From the NCBI RefSeq assembly GCF_031143425.1, contig NC_090444.1, positions 1,535,172,782 to 1,535,236,781 on the forward strand: a DNA stretch of 64,000 bases. Direction: 5' to 3'. The position numbers were made by a program, and so were the translations under genes. Below, piece after piece: positions 54,549 to 64,000 of this stretch (positions are counted from its first letter, which is position 1; each line of letters begins with the position of its first letter). The stretch comes from Pleurodeles waltl (Eukaryota; Chordata; Amphibia; Caudata; Salamandridae). The notes below the pieces were generated by a model, which saw only the letters and a program-made list of their open reading frames with translations, had not been told where the DNA came from and made no database searches.

Positions 54549-55300
54549 CTCTTTGCTGTTTCTCTTGTTCTATTTCTCTCACCTTTTTCTATTTTTCATT
54601 CTAATTCTGTAGCCTTCCTTGTTCCTCTCCCCTTCCCGCCCCTACTCCTTCCCTGCACCCTGCCCCCCTTTCAGCACCACTTCCTGCCTCCCACCTGTCC
54701 AGCCCCTTCCACCTCCCTGCCCTTCTTAACGGTGGCCACTGCACAGTGACAGAGCAACTTCACTGACCCTTAGTCAGCTTTCAGTTGCTCTCCACGGTGC
54801 AGCTCCACCTGGTATCTTCTCCACCTTGCGCTGCTCCATGTCACACATTCGAGGCCCTCCTCCACCCGCAGGCTTCCGCCTGTGCCTCATCCCTGGTGGT
54901 CAGATCTGTCTCTGGCTCTGCTCTTCTCTTTGCTCTGTTTCTCTTGTTCTATTTCTCTCACCTTTTTGCTTTTCCCTTTCCATTTTTCCATTTTTTTATT
55001 CTAATTCTGCCACCTTCCTCGCTCCTCTCCTCGTACTGCTTCTGCCGCTGCTCCATCCCTGCGGCCTGCACCCATTTCAGCGCACCTCCCTCCTCCCAGC
55101 TGACCAGCCCCTCCAACCTCGCTACCCTTCTTAATGGTAGCCACTACCACACCAAAGGAGTGCCAAAGGCAAGCCCGTCTGTGCCTGTCCATACCTGGAA
55201 TGTGCCCAGCGCCCGGACCCTGGTACCCACACCTTTCACCACTATAACGCCAGCACCCTCCACGCCCTCAACACTGGACAAATCATCGCCTGCCACCTCG
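54549..55300 (+). repeat. Tandem 5' units of the LINE (about 377 bp)
   Basis: The block beginning CTCTTTGCTG at 54549 recurs at 54926 and stays alignable through TTCTTAAC/TGGTGGCCACT-like sequence (54730 against 55130). This resembles promoter monomers of other LINEs. The open frame at 54785-55534 spans the second unit and runs into the endonuclease. Confidence 0.75.
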
Positions 55301-58234
55301 TGTTGCCAAAGGACACACAAGGCCTGTTCACCAGCCACAACTGTGCCTTCTCCTGTCTCTGCAGACCTGACCCACCAACCACCCAACCACCTAGCACCGG
55401 ACCCAGCCATCTCAGCTGCATCCTACCTCAACACCTGCTCCCTCATCAAACATGTGGTTGAGATCTGGAACCTGCTTGACTCAATCTCTCCAGATGTTGC
55501 CTTCTTCCCGGAAACATGGATGACCCCCACCTAACCCCAAGACATTGCCACTGCCATTCCTGACAGATACAAAATAATCCACCAGGACAGCATCAACCAA
55601 CTAGAAGGAGGCATCACCATTGTTCACAGACACATCCTCCACCTCACTACTGGCTTCAACGACCTCTCTCTTGGAATGGAACACCTTGACTTCCAGATTC
55701 AGACCAACCCGAACACCACTATCTGGGGCACCCTCATCTACTGCCCCCCCCACCAAGGCCCTGTTCTCCGTTCAGCGTACCCATAGCCAATTTCATCACA
55801 CAACACACCCTCACCCCAACAGACCACATCCTCCTCAGCGACCTCAATTTCCACCTCGAAAACCTCAACGAACACAACACATCAGCCCTAGTGGAGAATC
55901 TCGCCACCCTGGGACTCTAACAACACTTTCCCAACCCACTTCCCAACCCACTTAGCAGGACACACACTCAACCCAGTCTTCTCTGCCAGCAATAGCATAT
56001 CTGTCACCCACAACTCCGAACTGCACTACACTGACCACCGCTGTATCCACTGCTCCTTCACTAAACTCCACCAAACACCACTGCACTCATTGCCATCCAT
56101 GTAGGAGCTGAAACAAGGTCTCTGAAGACCAACTTGCTATCCTCCTCCACCAAACACCACCGCCTGCCGCCATGGACGACAACACATCAGCATGCAACCT
56201 CCACCGATAGATCTCCAACTGCGCAAACACACTGGCCCCCCTCAGGAAACCCTCCAACAAACAACCCACTAAGAAAACCAGCTGGTTCTCCCCCTCCATC
56301 CAAGAGTCCAAGCGCACCTGCAGGCCGCTCGAGAGAAGATGGAGGAGCAGCAAGACTCCGGTCAACCATGAAGCCTTCAAAAACGCGTCACCACACACCA
56401 CCATTTCAACAGAACCAAAAAGTAAATGACCATTAAGGAACACATCAATGCCAACGCACACAACAGCAACTCTTCACCATGATCAAAGAACTCAGCAAAC
56501 CCAGCAAGGACTTTACAGACATCCCCATCTGCCAAAGCCTCTGTGACAACGTTGCCACCTTCTTCTACCACAAGATTTTAAACATCTACAACAGCTTCAC
56601 AACACAAGACCCACCCACCCCACCCTCAACCACTGCACCCAAAGCCTCCAGTTCCTAGCTGACCCTGCTCAACTGGGCCAACCTCATTGCTGACAAAACC
56701 CTAAAGATCCTGAAAACCACCCACTCCGGAGCCCCCTACCTATGCCCCCACCATATCTTAAACCGAGGCGTCGCCACCATTGCCCCCGAACTATGCCACA
56801 TCATTAACTGCTCCATTAAGTCCGCCACCTTCCCGGAAGACTGGAAACACGTAGAAATTAACCCCCTGCTGAAAAAAAACTCTGCCAACCCAACAGACCT
56901 CAAAAACTACAGACCCATCTCACTGTGCCCCTTCCCAGACAAAGTCACTGAGAAGACCATCAACGCCCAACTCATGGAGTTCATCGAAACCAACCACACC
57001 CTGGACCCCTGCCAATCAGGTTTCAGAAGCAGCCACAGCACCATGAGCGCAATCCTCGCAGCAATGGACGACATCCACACTCTCCTTGACTGAGGCGAAA
57101 CCACAGCCCCCATCCTCCTGGCCTCTCCGCTGCCTTCAACACCATCTCCCACCACACCCTTTGCACTAGACACCACAATGCTGGCATCCACGACAAAGCC
57201 TTACAAAGAATCCACTCCTTCCTCACTGGCCGAACCCACAGAGTCAGGCTCCCACCATTGGCCTCAGCTGCCGAGGTCCTCAGGGCTCCTCTCTGAGCCC
57301 CACCCTCTTCAACATCTACATGGCCCCCCTTGCCAAAATCGTCAGAAACCACAGACTCAACATTGTCTGCTATGCTGATGACACCCAGCTGATCGTCTCC
57401 CTCAACGATGAGCCCACAACCGCTAAAAGCAACTTCCACAACAGAATGAAGACAGTCCCCACCTGGATAAAGGACAGTGCCTGAAACTCAACTCAGAAAA
57501 AACCAAGGTCCTCATCCTAGGTCCCACACCCTCCATCTAGGATGACTCCTGGTGGCCCTCATTGCTTGGAAACCCACCCACACCCACCGACCACACACAC
57601 AACCTCACCATCATCCTAGACTACTAGGTCTCAATGAACCACCAAATCAACACTGTCTCCTCCTACTTCCTCCACTCTCTCTGCCTACTCTGAAAGTTTT
57701 TTAAATTGATCCCAATCGAGTCCAGGAAAACAGTCCCCCAGGTGCTTGTCAGCAGCAAGTTAGACTACAGCAACGCACTTTATGCCGACACCACCCAAAA
57801 ACTCCAAAAGAAGCTGCAAAGAATCCAAAACATCTCGGCCAGATTCATCCTGGACATTCCTCACCACAGCCACATCACTCCTCACCTGAGAGACCTTCAC
57901 TGGGTCCCGATCAACAAAAGTATCACCTTCAAGCAAACACACCTACAAGGCCCTTCACAACATCGGACCCGCATACCTCAACCACAGCCTGTCCTACATG
58001 TCCACCAGCCACCGCCACTCTGCCCAGCTGGCCCTTCCCTCCACCACAATGATCTGCAAGATCCTTCTCTTACCTGGCTGCTCAGACCTGGAATGCTCTT
58101 CTGCTACACCTCAGGCAATCACCCACATTGCCTCAATTCAAGAAGGACCTCAATACCTGGCTCTTCAAAAACTGCAAGTGATTAGCTGTGCTCTAGATGA
58201 ACCTGACTGATTGGTTGATTGGTTGATTGAAGGG
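54549..58234 (+). mobile_element. L2/CR1-like LINE, nearly full length, decayed
   Basis: A 5' region of C/T-rich tandem units leads to endonuclease-like sequence (NTCSLIKHVVEIWNLLDSI, VAFFPETWMTP), an RT with CQSGFRSSHSTMSAILAAMD and CYADDTQLIVSLN near 57370, and a C-terminal region with PHLRDLHWVPINKSITF. It ends in GATTGGTTGATTGGTTGATTGA. It is the same family as the LINE at 19712-21690 but full of stops and frameshifts. It interrupts the Helitron frame after LLKA. Confidence 0.88.
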
Positions 58235-58411
58235 TAAAGTTGTAGATTTGCCTTTGAATCTGAAAGAGAATTTCAAAACTATAGGTGTAGAATGAAAGTA
58301 AGAAGAGCCACTAGAGCTACTAGTAAATGGAGCGCCTACTTAAGCAAAAAACTTTTGGCAGAAACTCATAAGCATTCACAGGGTTAAGAAAGCTTTGTTA
58401 GATCTTAAAAA
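58235..58411 (+). pseudogene. Helitron fragment after the LINE
   Basis: It resumes in frame with KGKVVDLPLNLKENFKTIG and, after lesions, VKKALLDLKN, which fits the stretch between the cysteine-containing region and Rep. It stops at the T-rich start of the next unidentified insert. Confidence 0.6.
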
Positions 58412-59624
58412 TGTTTTTTACTCAGAATCTTTTTATTGACATTTTGACACAACAAGGAACAGGCTGAGCATCTAAGATCATGAATGCCACTACAGATGGA
58501 GAAGCCAGTAACACAATAAGCATACAGTAAATGTAAAAGTCTTGGCAATCGGCTGTTTCATGAAATAGCAAATTTATATGTAGCATATATCTAAAGAATG
58601 CAACTCTCAGTCAGCATAACCAAAACAATAAAAATAAAATGACCAAAACAAAGTATTCTATCTGTAGGCCGCCGTTGAGGGCCTGGCACTCGGGAGCATG
58701 GGGCAGGGTGGGGACTGTAAAGGGCATGATGGCTTGTGGAGCCTTAGTTGTATAAGAGAACTCATCAATCATGAGAGTGTGAGGAGGGGTCATTCAAACA
58801 GTTGAAGCTCCCTCAGTTTTTGTGGATTAAAACAGGTGCATTCAAGGCATGTAAAGTAGCAGAGCAGCGGGTGCCATACGGCCTAGAACTTGGCCTCCGT
58901 CCACTGAAGATGGTTAGACAGTTGTTCCGTAGCCATGGTGTGCCACAAGCGGGTAAAGCACCGGGTGACAGATAGAGCCATCTGTGTCTTTCGGGATAGT
59001 GCTACTAATTGACACAATGGATTAAGCATATAAATAGTAAGTTTATTGCATGCAACTCAGATGGGCGTATGCCTAGGATTTCTGTGAATAGGGAGGAGCA
59101 GATAGCCCCAGTATTTCATTTCAAAAGATTGGAATTAGACTGCAAGACCACCATATGTTGCAGAAATTACCCAATGCTAGAACACACCTCCAGCACTTTG
59201 AGGATAAAGAGGGGTAAATAGCGACAAGACGCTGTAGGGTATGATACCATTGGAACATAATTGTATTTGCCATCTCACTAAGAGAGAGACTAGGATACGT
59301 CTTTGGGCTGTCTTGCCACAGGATCAGTGAATTGGCATACAGTGCAGTGGTATAGATCTGAGTAGTGTACAGTGGAGTGGGGTAGAGTGAAGTAGCCTAT
59401 GGTGGAGTTGCATAGAGTGGAGTGGTGTAGAGGGGAGTGACGATCAATGGACTAGAATAGAATAGAGAAATGTAGAGTGGAGGAGTGTATAATGGAGTGA
59501 CACAGAGTGAAGTAACATATAGAGGAGTCGCATAGCATACAGGAGAAGTAAGTGATTTATTTTGGCAGAAAGAGTACCAGGCAAGAGGTGCTCCTGACAT
59601 TCACATGTTACTATAGATAAAAGA
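58412..59624. other. Unidentified insert within the Helitron
   Basis: About 1.2 kb replaces the expected Rep N-terminal coding sequence. It starts with a TTTTTTACTCAGAATC stretch, has no open frame of note, and includes the degenerate short repeat at 59330-59540. I cannot name it. It may be a 3' end of a LINE in reverse orientation or old repeat, together with a deletion of host coding sequence. Confidence 0.4.
59330..59540 (+). repeat. Degenerate short tandem repeat (TAGAGTGGAGT-like)
   Basis: Irregular units of about 5 and 10 bases such as TAGAGTGGAG, TAGAGGGGAG and TACAGTGGAG fill 200 bp. It gives open but meaningless frames on the minus strand. Confidence 0.75.
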
Positions 59625-60264
59625 TGCACCCAAATTTGGAGCAGACAGTGATGACTCTCTTGTGTCTTTTATAGACCAGTATGTCATATGTACTATACTA
59701 AAACAGACAGCTGACAAAAGTCTCAGGGAACAAGTTTTGCATTTTCAAACACATACATGTGAGAAGTATTGTTGTTGTACACATAGGTCCAAAGAAAAAT
59801 GTTATACACAATGTCGATTTGGATTTCCATGACCTGTCATTTCAAAAGGAAGAGTAAACAGTTTATTTTTTTCAGTGAGACATACACTAACACGGAAATC
59901 ACCAATGAACACATATAACTTAAAGAGAAGTGAAGATTCCAAATATATTAATGACTACAATCCTGTGATTTTAAAAAAGTGGAATACTAACTTGGACATT
60001 CAGTTTGTTGCAGACAACTCTATTGCTGTGACTCTGTACGCCACATCATATGTCACAAAATCAGAAAAAAATGAAATGAAGGAGATATGGGAGGAGATTT
60101 CTGCAGAAGATACTTAGCAAGAAATTGTATTTGTTCAGTTTGAAAATGCTTTCCCATAGGGAAATGGAAAGGTATGAGGCCTGTAACAGGTTAAGTTAAT
60201 CAAGTTTGTTCTCAAGATCCAAAGGAATTGGGTGGGTTAGTCTTGGCCTGTCTACTATAACAAA
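59625..60264 (+). pseudogene. Helitron Rep domain with Y2 tyrosine motif
   Basis: The translation runs KFGADSDDSLVSFIDQYVIC, then a cysteine-rich part (HTCEKYCCC, CYTQCRFGFP) and, after one stop, NPVILKKWNTNLDIQFVADN and LYATSYVTKSEKNEMK. The pair of tyrosines three residues apart (codons at 60037 and 60049) is the Y2 motif of Helitron Rep, which nicks and joins the transposon strand during rolling-circle transposition. The HUH histidines would lie upstream in the missing part. Confidence 0.8.
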
Positions 60265-60268
60265 CAGA

Positions 60269-60705
60269 GGGTCAGATTTGGAAGGCACTGGTGCAGCGTG
60301 GTGCTGTGCCAAAATTGGCAGCCCTGCACTGCATCAGTTCTACAACATAGGGATGCACAGTATTTACAAAAATACAGCGCACCCCTGTGTTTCCCCTAGC
60401 GCTGGGGCTGAATTTAGCTGCCAGCACCATGCAGGCATCCTTGTGCAATAGTGCAAGGGTGACTGCTTTGAAGGGAATTATTGTTTATGAGCAGGAAGGT
60501 GTCCCTTCCTATGCATAAACAATCTACAATGGCGATTTGGCACTTCTATGTGTGCTGCAGAATGCAACATACATAGAAGTGGCAAATTGTCATTATTGAA
60601 TGATTGTTCATGTGCAGGAATGGACGCCTTCCTGCACATAAACTATCATCCGGGGCATTTTGCTCTTTCTATGTGTGCTGCAGAATAAGGCGTGTAAATA
60701 TGCCC
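60269..60705 (+). mobile_element. 437-bp MITE-like insertion in the Helitron
   Basis: It starts GGGTCAGATTTGGAAGGC and its reversed end reads GGGGCATATTTACACGCC, imperfect terminal inverted repeats. CAGA occurs at both borders (60265-60268, 60706-60709). It contains two similar internal blocks around TTCATGTGCAGGAA and TTTATGAGCAGGAA. No coding. The superfamily is uncertain. Confidence 0.65.
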
Positions 60706-61458
60706 CAGAGAATGAAGTCTTTTACTGAAATTCAGTATCTGGCAGAGTTTCACTCAGAAAGTACAGACATTGTAAAATCAAATATGTTAGATACATACTA
60801 TCCAAGAAGAAGTCTACATCTAGAGGACAAGTGTCTTTATGAAATTCTTCAAAACTACAGATATAGAAATAATGAATCTAAGACCATAGAAGAAGGAAAA
60901 TATGCAGTTCGTAGATATGATGGGTTGCTTAGTGAAACATGAAAAAACAAAATTAGTTAACCTTTGGAAATTAACCTATGAAACATGAAAAAAGAGAATT
61001 ATTTTGATTAGCACTTCAGTTGTTCAAACCTTGGAATAATGAATTGGAATTACTTGGGGATTACAACTGCTATGAAGATCATTTTAATGCTGTCAAAGAT
61101 ACTATTCTGTGTCCCATGTTCAATGACTACTTAAAAATGTTAAATAATGAGATACAATAGGAATACATTATTGCAGCTGAGGCAGCTAAATATAGCTCTC
61201 AAAGCAGCCAAAGCTCAGCACCTTCAAGTCAAGATCCTCTTGGAAAACCTATTATTGAAAATGGAGCTGCAATAGTTATGAATTATGTGGGAACTGCAAT
61301 GGAACAAGCTTGACAGGAATCAGTAGATCTGGAACAGTTAGTTGGGCAACTGAACAACAAGCAAAAAGATATTTATATTGAAGCAAAAGGTAAAATAGAA
61401 CATGGATTACAGCATGAGAAGAAGGAATGTAATTGCTCATCTTACAAGCCAATACTAT
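60706..61458 (+). pseudogene. Helitron helicase, linker and N-terminal part
   Basis: It includes YLAEFHSESTDIV and RRYDGLLSET, then in other frames FKPWNNELELLGDYNCYEDH and QLNNKQKDIYIEAKGKIEHG followed by CNCSSYKPILL. That last order is typical of the segment just before the Walker A loop of Helitron PIF1-like helicases. Several stops and shifts. The solo LTR interrupts immediately before the Walker A motif. Confidence 0.78.
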
Positions 61459-63775
61459 TGTTGGAGCTGGCCCTTTTGACAGGTGTATCCCCTGACGTTG
61501 TGCCTCCTTCCTCCTATTTTTCTGGCCTCACTGTTGGCTCTAGGACTCTGAGCACTTTATCATTGCTGATCAGTGCTAAAGTGCAGATGTTCTCCCTTCT
61601 AAAGTTAGTATGACTGGCTTATACCTAATTGGCATATTTAATTTACCTGTCAGTTCCTTGTACAGTGGTATCTCTATACCCAGGGCCTGTAAATTAAATG
61701 CTACTAGTGGGGCTGCAGCACTGCTTGCGCAACCCACTGAAGTACCCTTGCAAACCTGTCTCAGGCCAGCTAGTGCAGGGCCTGTGTGCACAGTTTGCTG
61801 CCAGAGGGACCTGGCATCTAAATTTACTTGCCAGGCCTAGAACTCCCCTTGTACTACATGTAAGTCATCCCTAAGGTAGGACCTAGCTAGCCCTATGGGC
61901 AGGGTGCAATGTATGTAGAAGGCAGGACATGTGCCTGGTAGCGTGGGCTGTCCAGGTAGTGAGAGACAACCTATTTGGTTTCTCACTGCGGTGAATGCTG
62001 CCTTCTCATAGGAATGCATTGGAAATGCCCTGCTTTATCTCTAGGGGATATTGTCTGATTTATGAGGGGTAGTGTATGCATGTTTGGTATGGTTGTAATG
62101 GTAGTAAGAAATGCTGCTTACTGGTGAGAGTAGATTTTTTATTACTATTACAGAAATGCCACTTCTTGAAAGTGAGCATTTCTCTGTGCTCATGACTGGT
62201 GTTTTGCAGCTTGACTCCAATCCACATCTAGGTAGAGTGACAGTTGGGCTTTGTGCATACTTTTCAGACAGCCTGTAGAGGGAGGGTAGAGGAGTCACAG
62301 AGGTGCATCTGTATTTTGAGTAGTCTTCCTGGGCGGAGAGAAGGAAGAGGCGGGGCACACATGCATTTGTAAAGGCTGTGCCCTGGCCTCACATGAAAGA
62401 GTTGTTTACCCCCAACTGATGTTTGGAGCCTGTGCTGGAGGAGAGAGGGGACCCTCCCTGAACCAGCTGTAACTGTTTGGAACCTCCTCTCACCTTCTTT
62501 ATTACAACATGGCACAACTGAGTATAAATACAGGGGATTGTTCCCCACAATTTGGAGACATTTTGGAATTGGACACAGAATGCTTCAGGAGGGACTCACA
62601 AGGAACTACCTTAGACTGCTGCTGTGCTGGCCTGTGACCTGCCTGGTCACTTGGAGGAACTGTAATTTGCCTGCATCCACCTTGTGCTGGCCTGCTGTGG
62701 GCCCTGCCACCCTGTGCTCCATTGTATATTGTCCCCCAGGGGCAGGGTGTCATTCCCGGGCCCCTTGTGTGTTCTGCTGAAGGACAGGTGGGGGGGAGGA
62801 AGCCTCATCGGAGACCCCCAAACCCACCGGAGCCCACATCCTTGTGCAGGAGATCGCGGGTGGGGTGGAAGCCTCACCGGAGGCCGCCCGCACCACAAGG
62901 TACCTTCGCTGGGCCCCTTGTTGTGTTTTGTGCTTTGCCCATCCCAGGAGGGCCAGTCGTGGTCCGGGGGGGCAGAGATCCCAGGCCCCAGGAGGGCCCC
63001 AATATAAAACCCAGAGAGGGTGTGTGCTACCTCCCTCCCCCTAAAGTCAGCCCAAGGCCCCCGTTTTGCACAGTGGAGCACCAGGGTCCCTCCAGCTACT
63101 TTGAGGCACTATAAGTGCCTTTTCATCATAGAAACAGGTACCTTTACTGGATGCACATTCTTTTCTTATGTTCCTGGTATGGACATTATGGACTGATATG
63201 TTTTCCTGTCTATTTTGATTGTGTGCCATATATGTGCCGATGTTCCTTTTATGGGCATGACCTGCTAATATGTTTTTATTACTTCCCATATGTTTTATAA
63301 TGTTCCTGGTATGGGCATTTATGATATTTTTATGACAAGTGCATTTCTTTAGTAATGTGATTCCTGACTACTGCTTATGCTGCAGAATAATAAGTAACCT
63401 GTGTGTTATGTGTGACTACTGCTGGTTTCTGCAGAGTAACTATTGTGTAACATTCTGACAACGGCTTGGGTGGCAGGATATTACTGACATGTTGTGTTTG
63501 GTCTAATAATTATGTTGTGCACAATAACGTTTATTTTTATATATCTTGTTGTTGTGTTTCCTTTGTGGTGGGGATAGTGAGTCACATGTGTTGTGTGTGT
63601 TGTCCAAATGCTTTACACATTGCCTCTGGGATAGGTCTGACTGCTCGTGCCAAGCTACCAAGGGGGTGAGCAGGGGTTATCGTAGAAGTGTAACTCCCGT
63701 CCCCTGACTAGAGTGTGTGGGTTCTGCCTGGCTTAGTTGCTTACCCTAGCCAACCAGAAAACTCAATTTTGAAAA
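61459..63775 (+). mobile_element. 2.3-kb solo LTR interrupting the Helitron helicase
   Basis: It starts TGTTGGAGCTGGCC. The duplicated target ACTAT lies on both sides (61454-61458, 63776-63780), and removing the insert rejoins the helicase frame. It belongs to the dispersed repeat of 1-1175 and 3565-5039, and its last part (63604-63735) matches the other copies. The 3' terminus is eroded from the CTAACA seen at 49838. It shows this repeat to be an LTR and gives its full length. Confidence 0.82.
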
Positions 63776-63780
63776 ACTAT

Positions 63781-64000
63781 TATATATTAGTTGTCAAGCT
63801 GGCACAAGAAAAAGCTTTTTAATTAAAGATATCTCTACTTATTTACAGACAACTATAGATTCTAACTTAATTTGTGTGGTAACAGCATGTAACAGACTAG
63901 CTGTACACAAAATAAATGGAATTACTCTACATGGACTTTTAATGCTACCAGCAGAAAATGACAATCAACTGGAATACCAGAAGTTATCAGGTGAAGCTTG
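63781..64000 (+). pseudogene. Helitron helicase Walker A region, runs off the window
   Basis: The translation continues LLYISCQAGTRKSFLIKDIS and then CVVTACNRLAVHKINGITLH and YQKLSGEA. The Walker A loop is recognisable but has Gly to Cys and Gly to Arg changes, so ATP binding would be lost. The rest of the helicase lies beyond the right edge. Confidence 0.85.

Noticed and set aside
54785..55534. A 249-residue protein from 54785
   Set aside because: Its first half is low-complexity C/T-rich LINE leader. Only the final part is endonuclease-like.
59397..59629. Tyr/Thr/Pro-rich minus-strand frames
   Set aside because: They are translations of the degenerate short repeat.

Overview
The window looks like intergenic DNA from a giant amphibian genome, most likely a salamandrid newt such as Pleurodeles. 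I base this on the almost pure nested-transposon content, the abundance of large PIF/Harbinger elements, Gmr1-like and chromodomain Ty3/gypsy elements, L2/CR1-like LINEs and a decayed Helitron, and on dispersed repeats that resemble ones I recall from newt sequence. The species call is inference. I recognise no single-copy host gene, tRNA, rRNA or CRISPR array.

Layout. 1-5039 holds two copies of a dispersed LTR-like repeat around an AT-rich stretch with no gene. 5040-14581 is a nearly complete 9.5-kb Harbinger element (Harb-1). It has a Myb/SANT-like gene (+), an intact HARBI1-type transposase (-), a second, spliced Myb/SANT-like gene (+), three successive minisatellites and GGCGGT-rich ends. 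14718-25648 is a minus-strand Gmr1-like Ty3/gypsy element whose integrase lies upstream of its reverse transcriptase and whose capsid resembles the SCAN domain. A LINE (19712-21690) splits its integrase, a solo LTR (22598-23421) splits its protease region, and its 5' LTR is cut at 25648 by the next element.

25649-42050 is a second Harbinger copy (Harb-2), decayed, with the same gene plan. It is interrupted at 31001-38401 by a young, minus-strand chromodomain gypsy element with two LTRs about 1% different and a GCACC target duplication. Its flanks do not match, so it is probably a recombinant. 42051-47446 is a plus-strand chromovirus that lacks its 5' part, followed by a third Harbinger fragment (47447-49072). 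A roughly 310-bp tandem repeat (49839-52800) is split by a hairpin-rich MITE, which itself carries a solo LTR of the chromovirus family. From about 52950 to the right edge, a broken Helitron Rep/helicase reading frame is split by a LINE, an unidentified insert, a small MITE and a 2.3-kb solo LTR.

How the parts work together. In Harbinger elements the transposase needs a Myb-like partner that binds the ends. Here two different Myb-like proteins are encoded, and the second is transcribed divergently from the transposase across a promoter that shares the GGCGGT motif clusters of the ends. The chromovirus shows an expression and replication programme readable from sequence: a TATA box, a -1 frameshift heptamer between gag and pol, and a primer-binding site complementary to the predicted 5' end of its own RNA. 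Almost every other coding region carries stops, indels or insertions and is a fossil.
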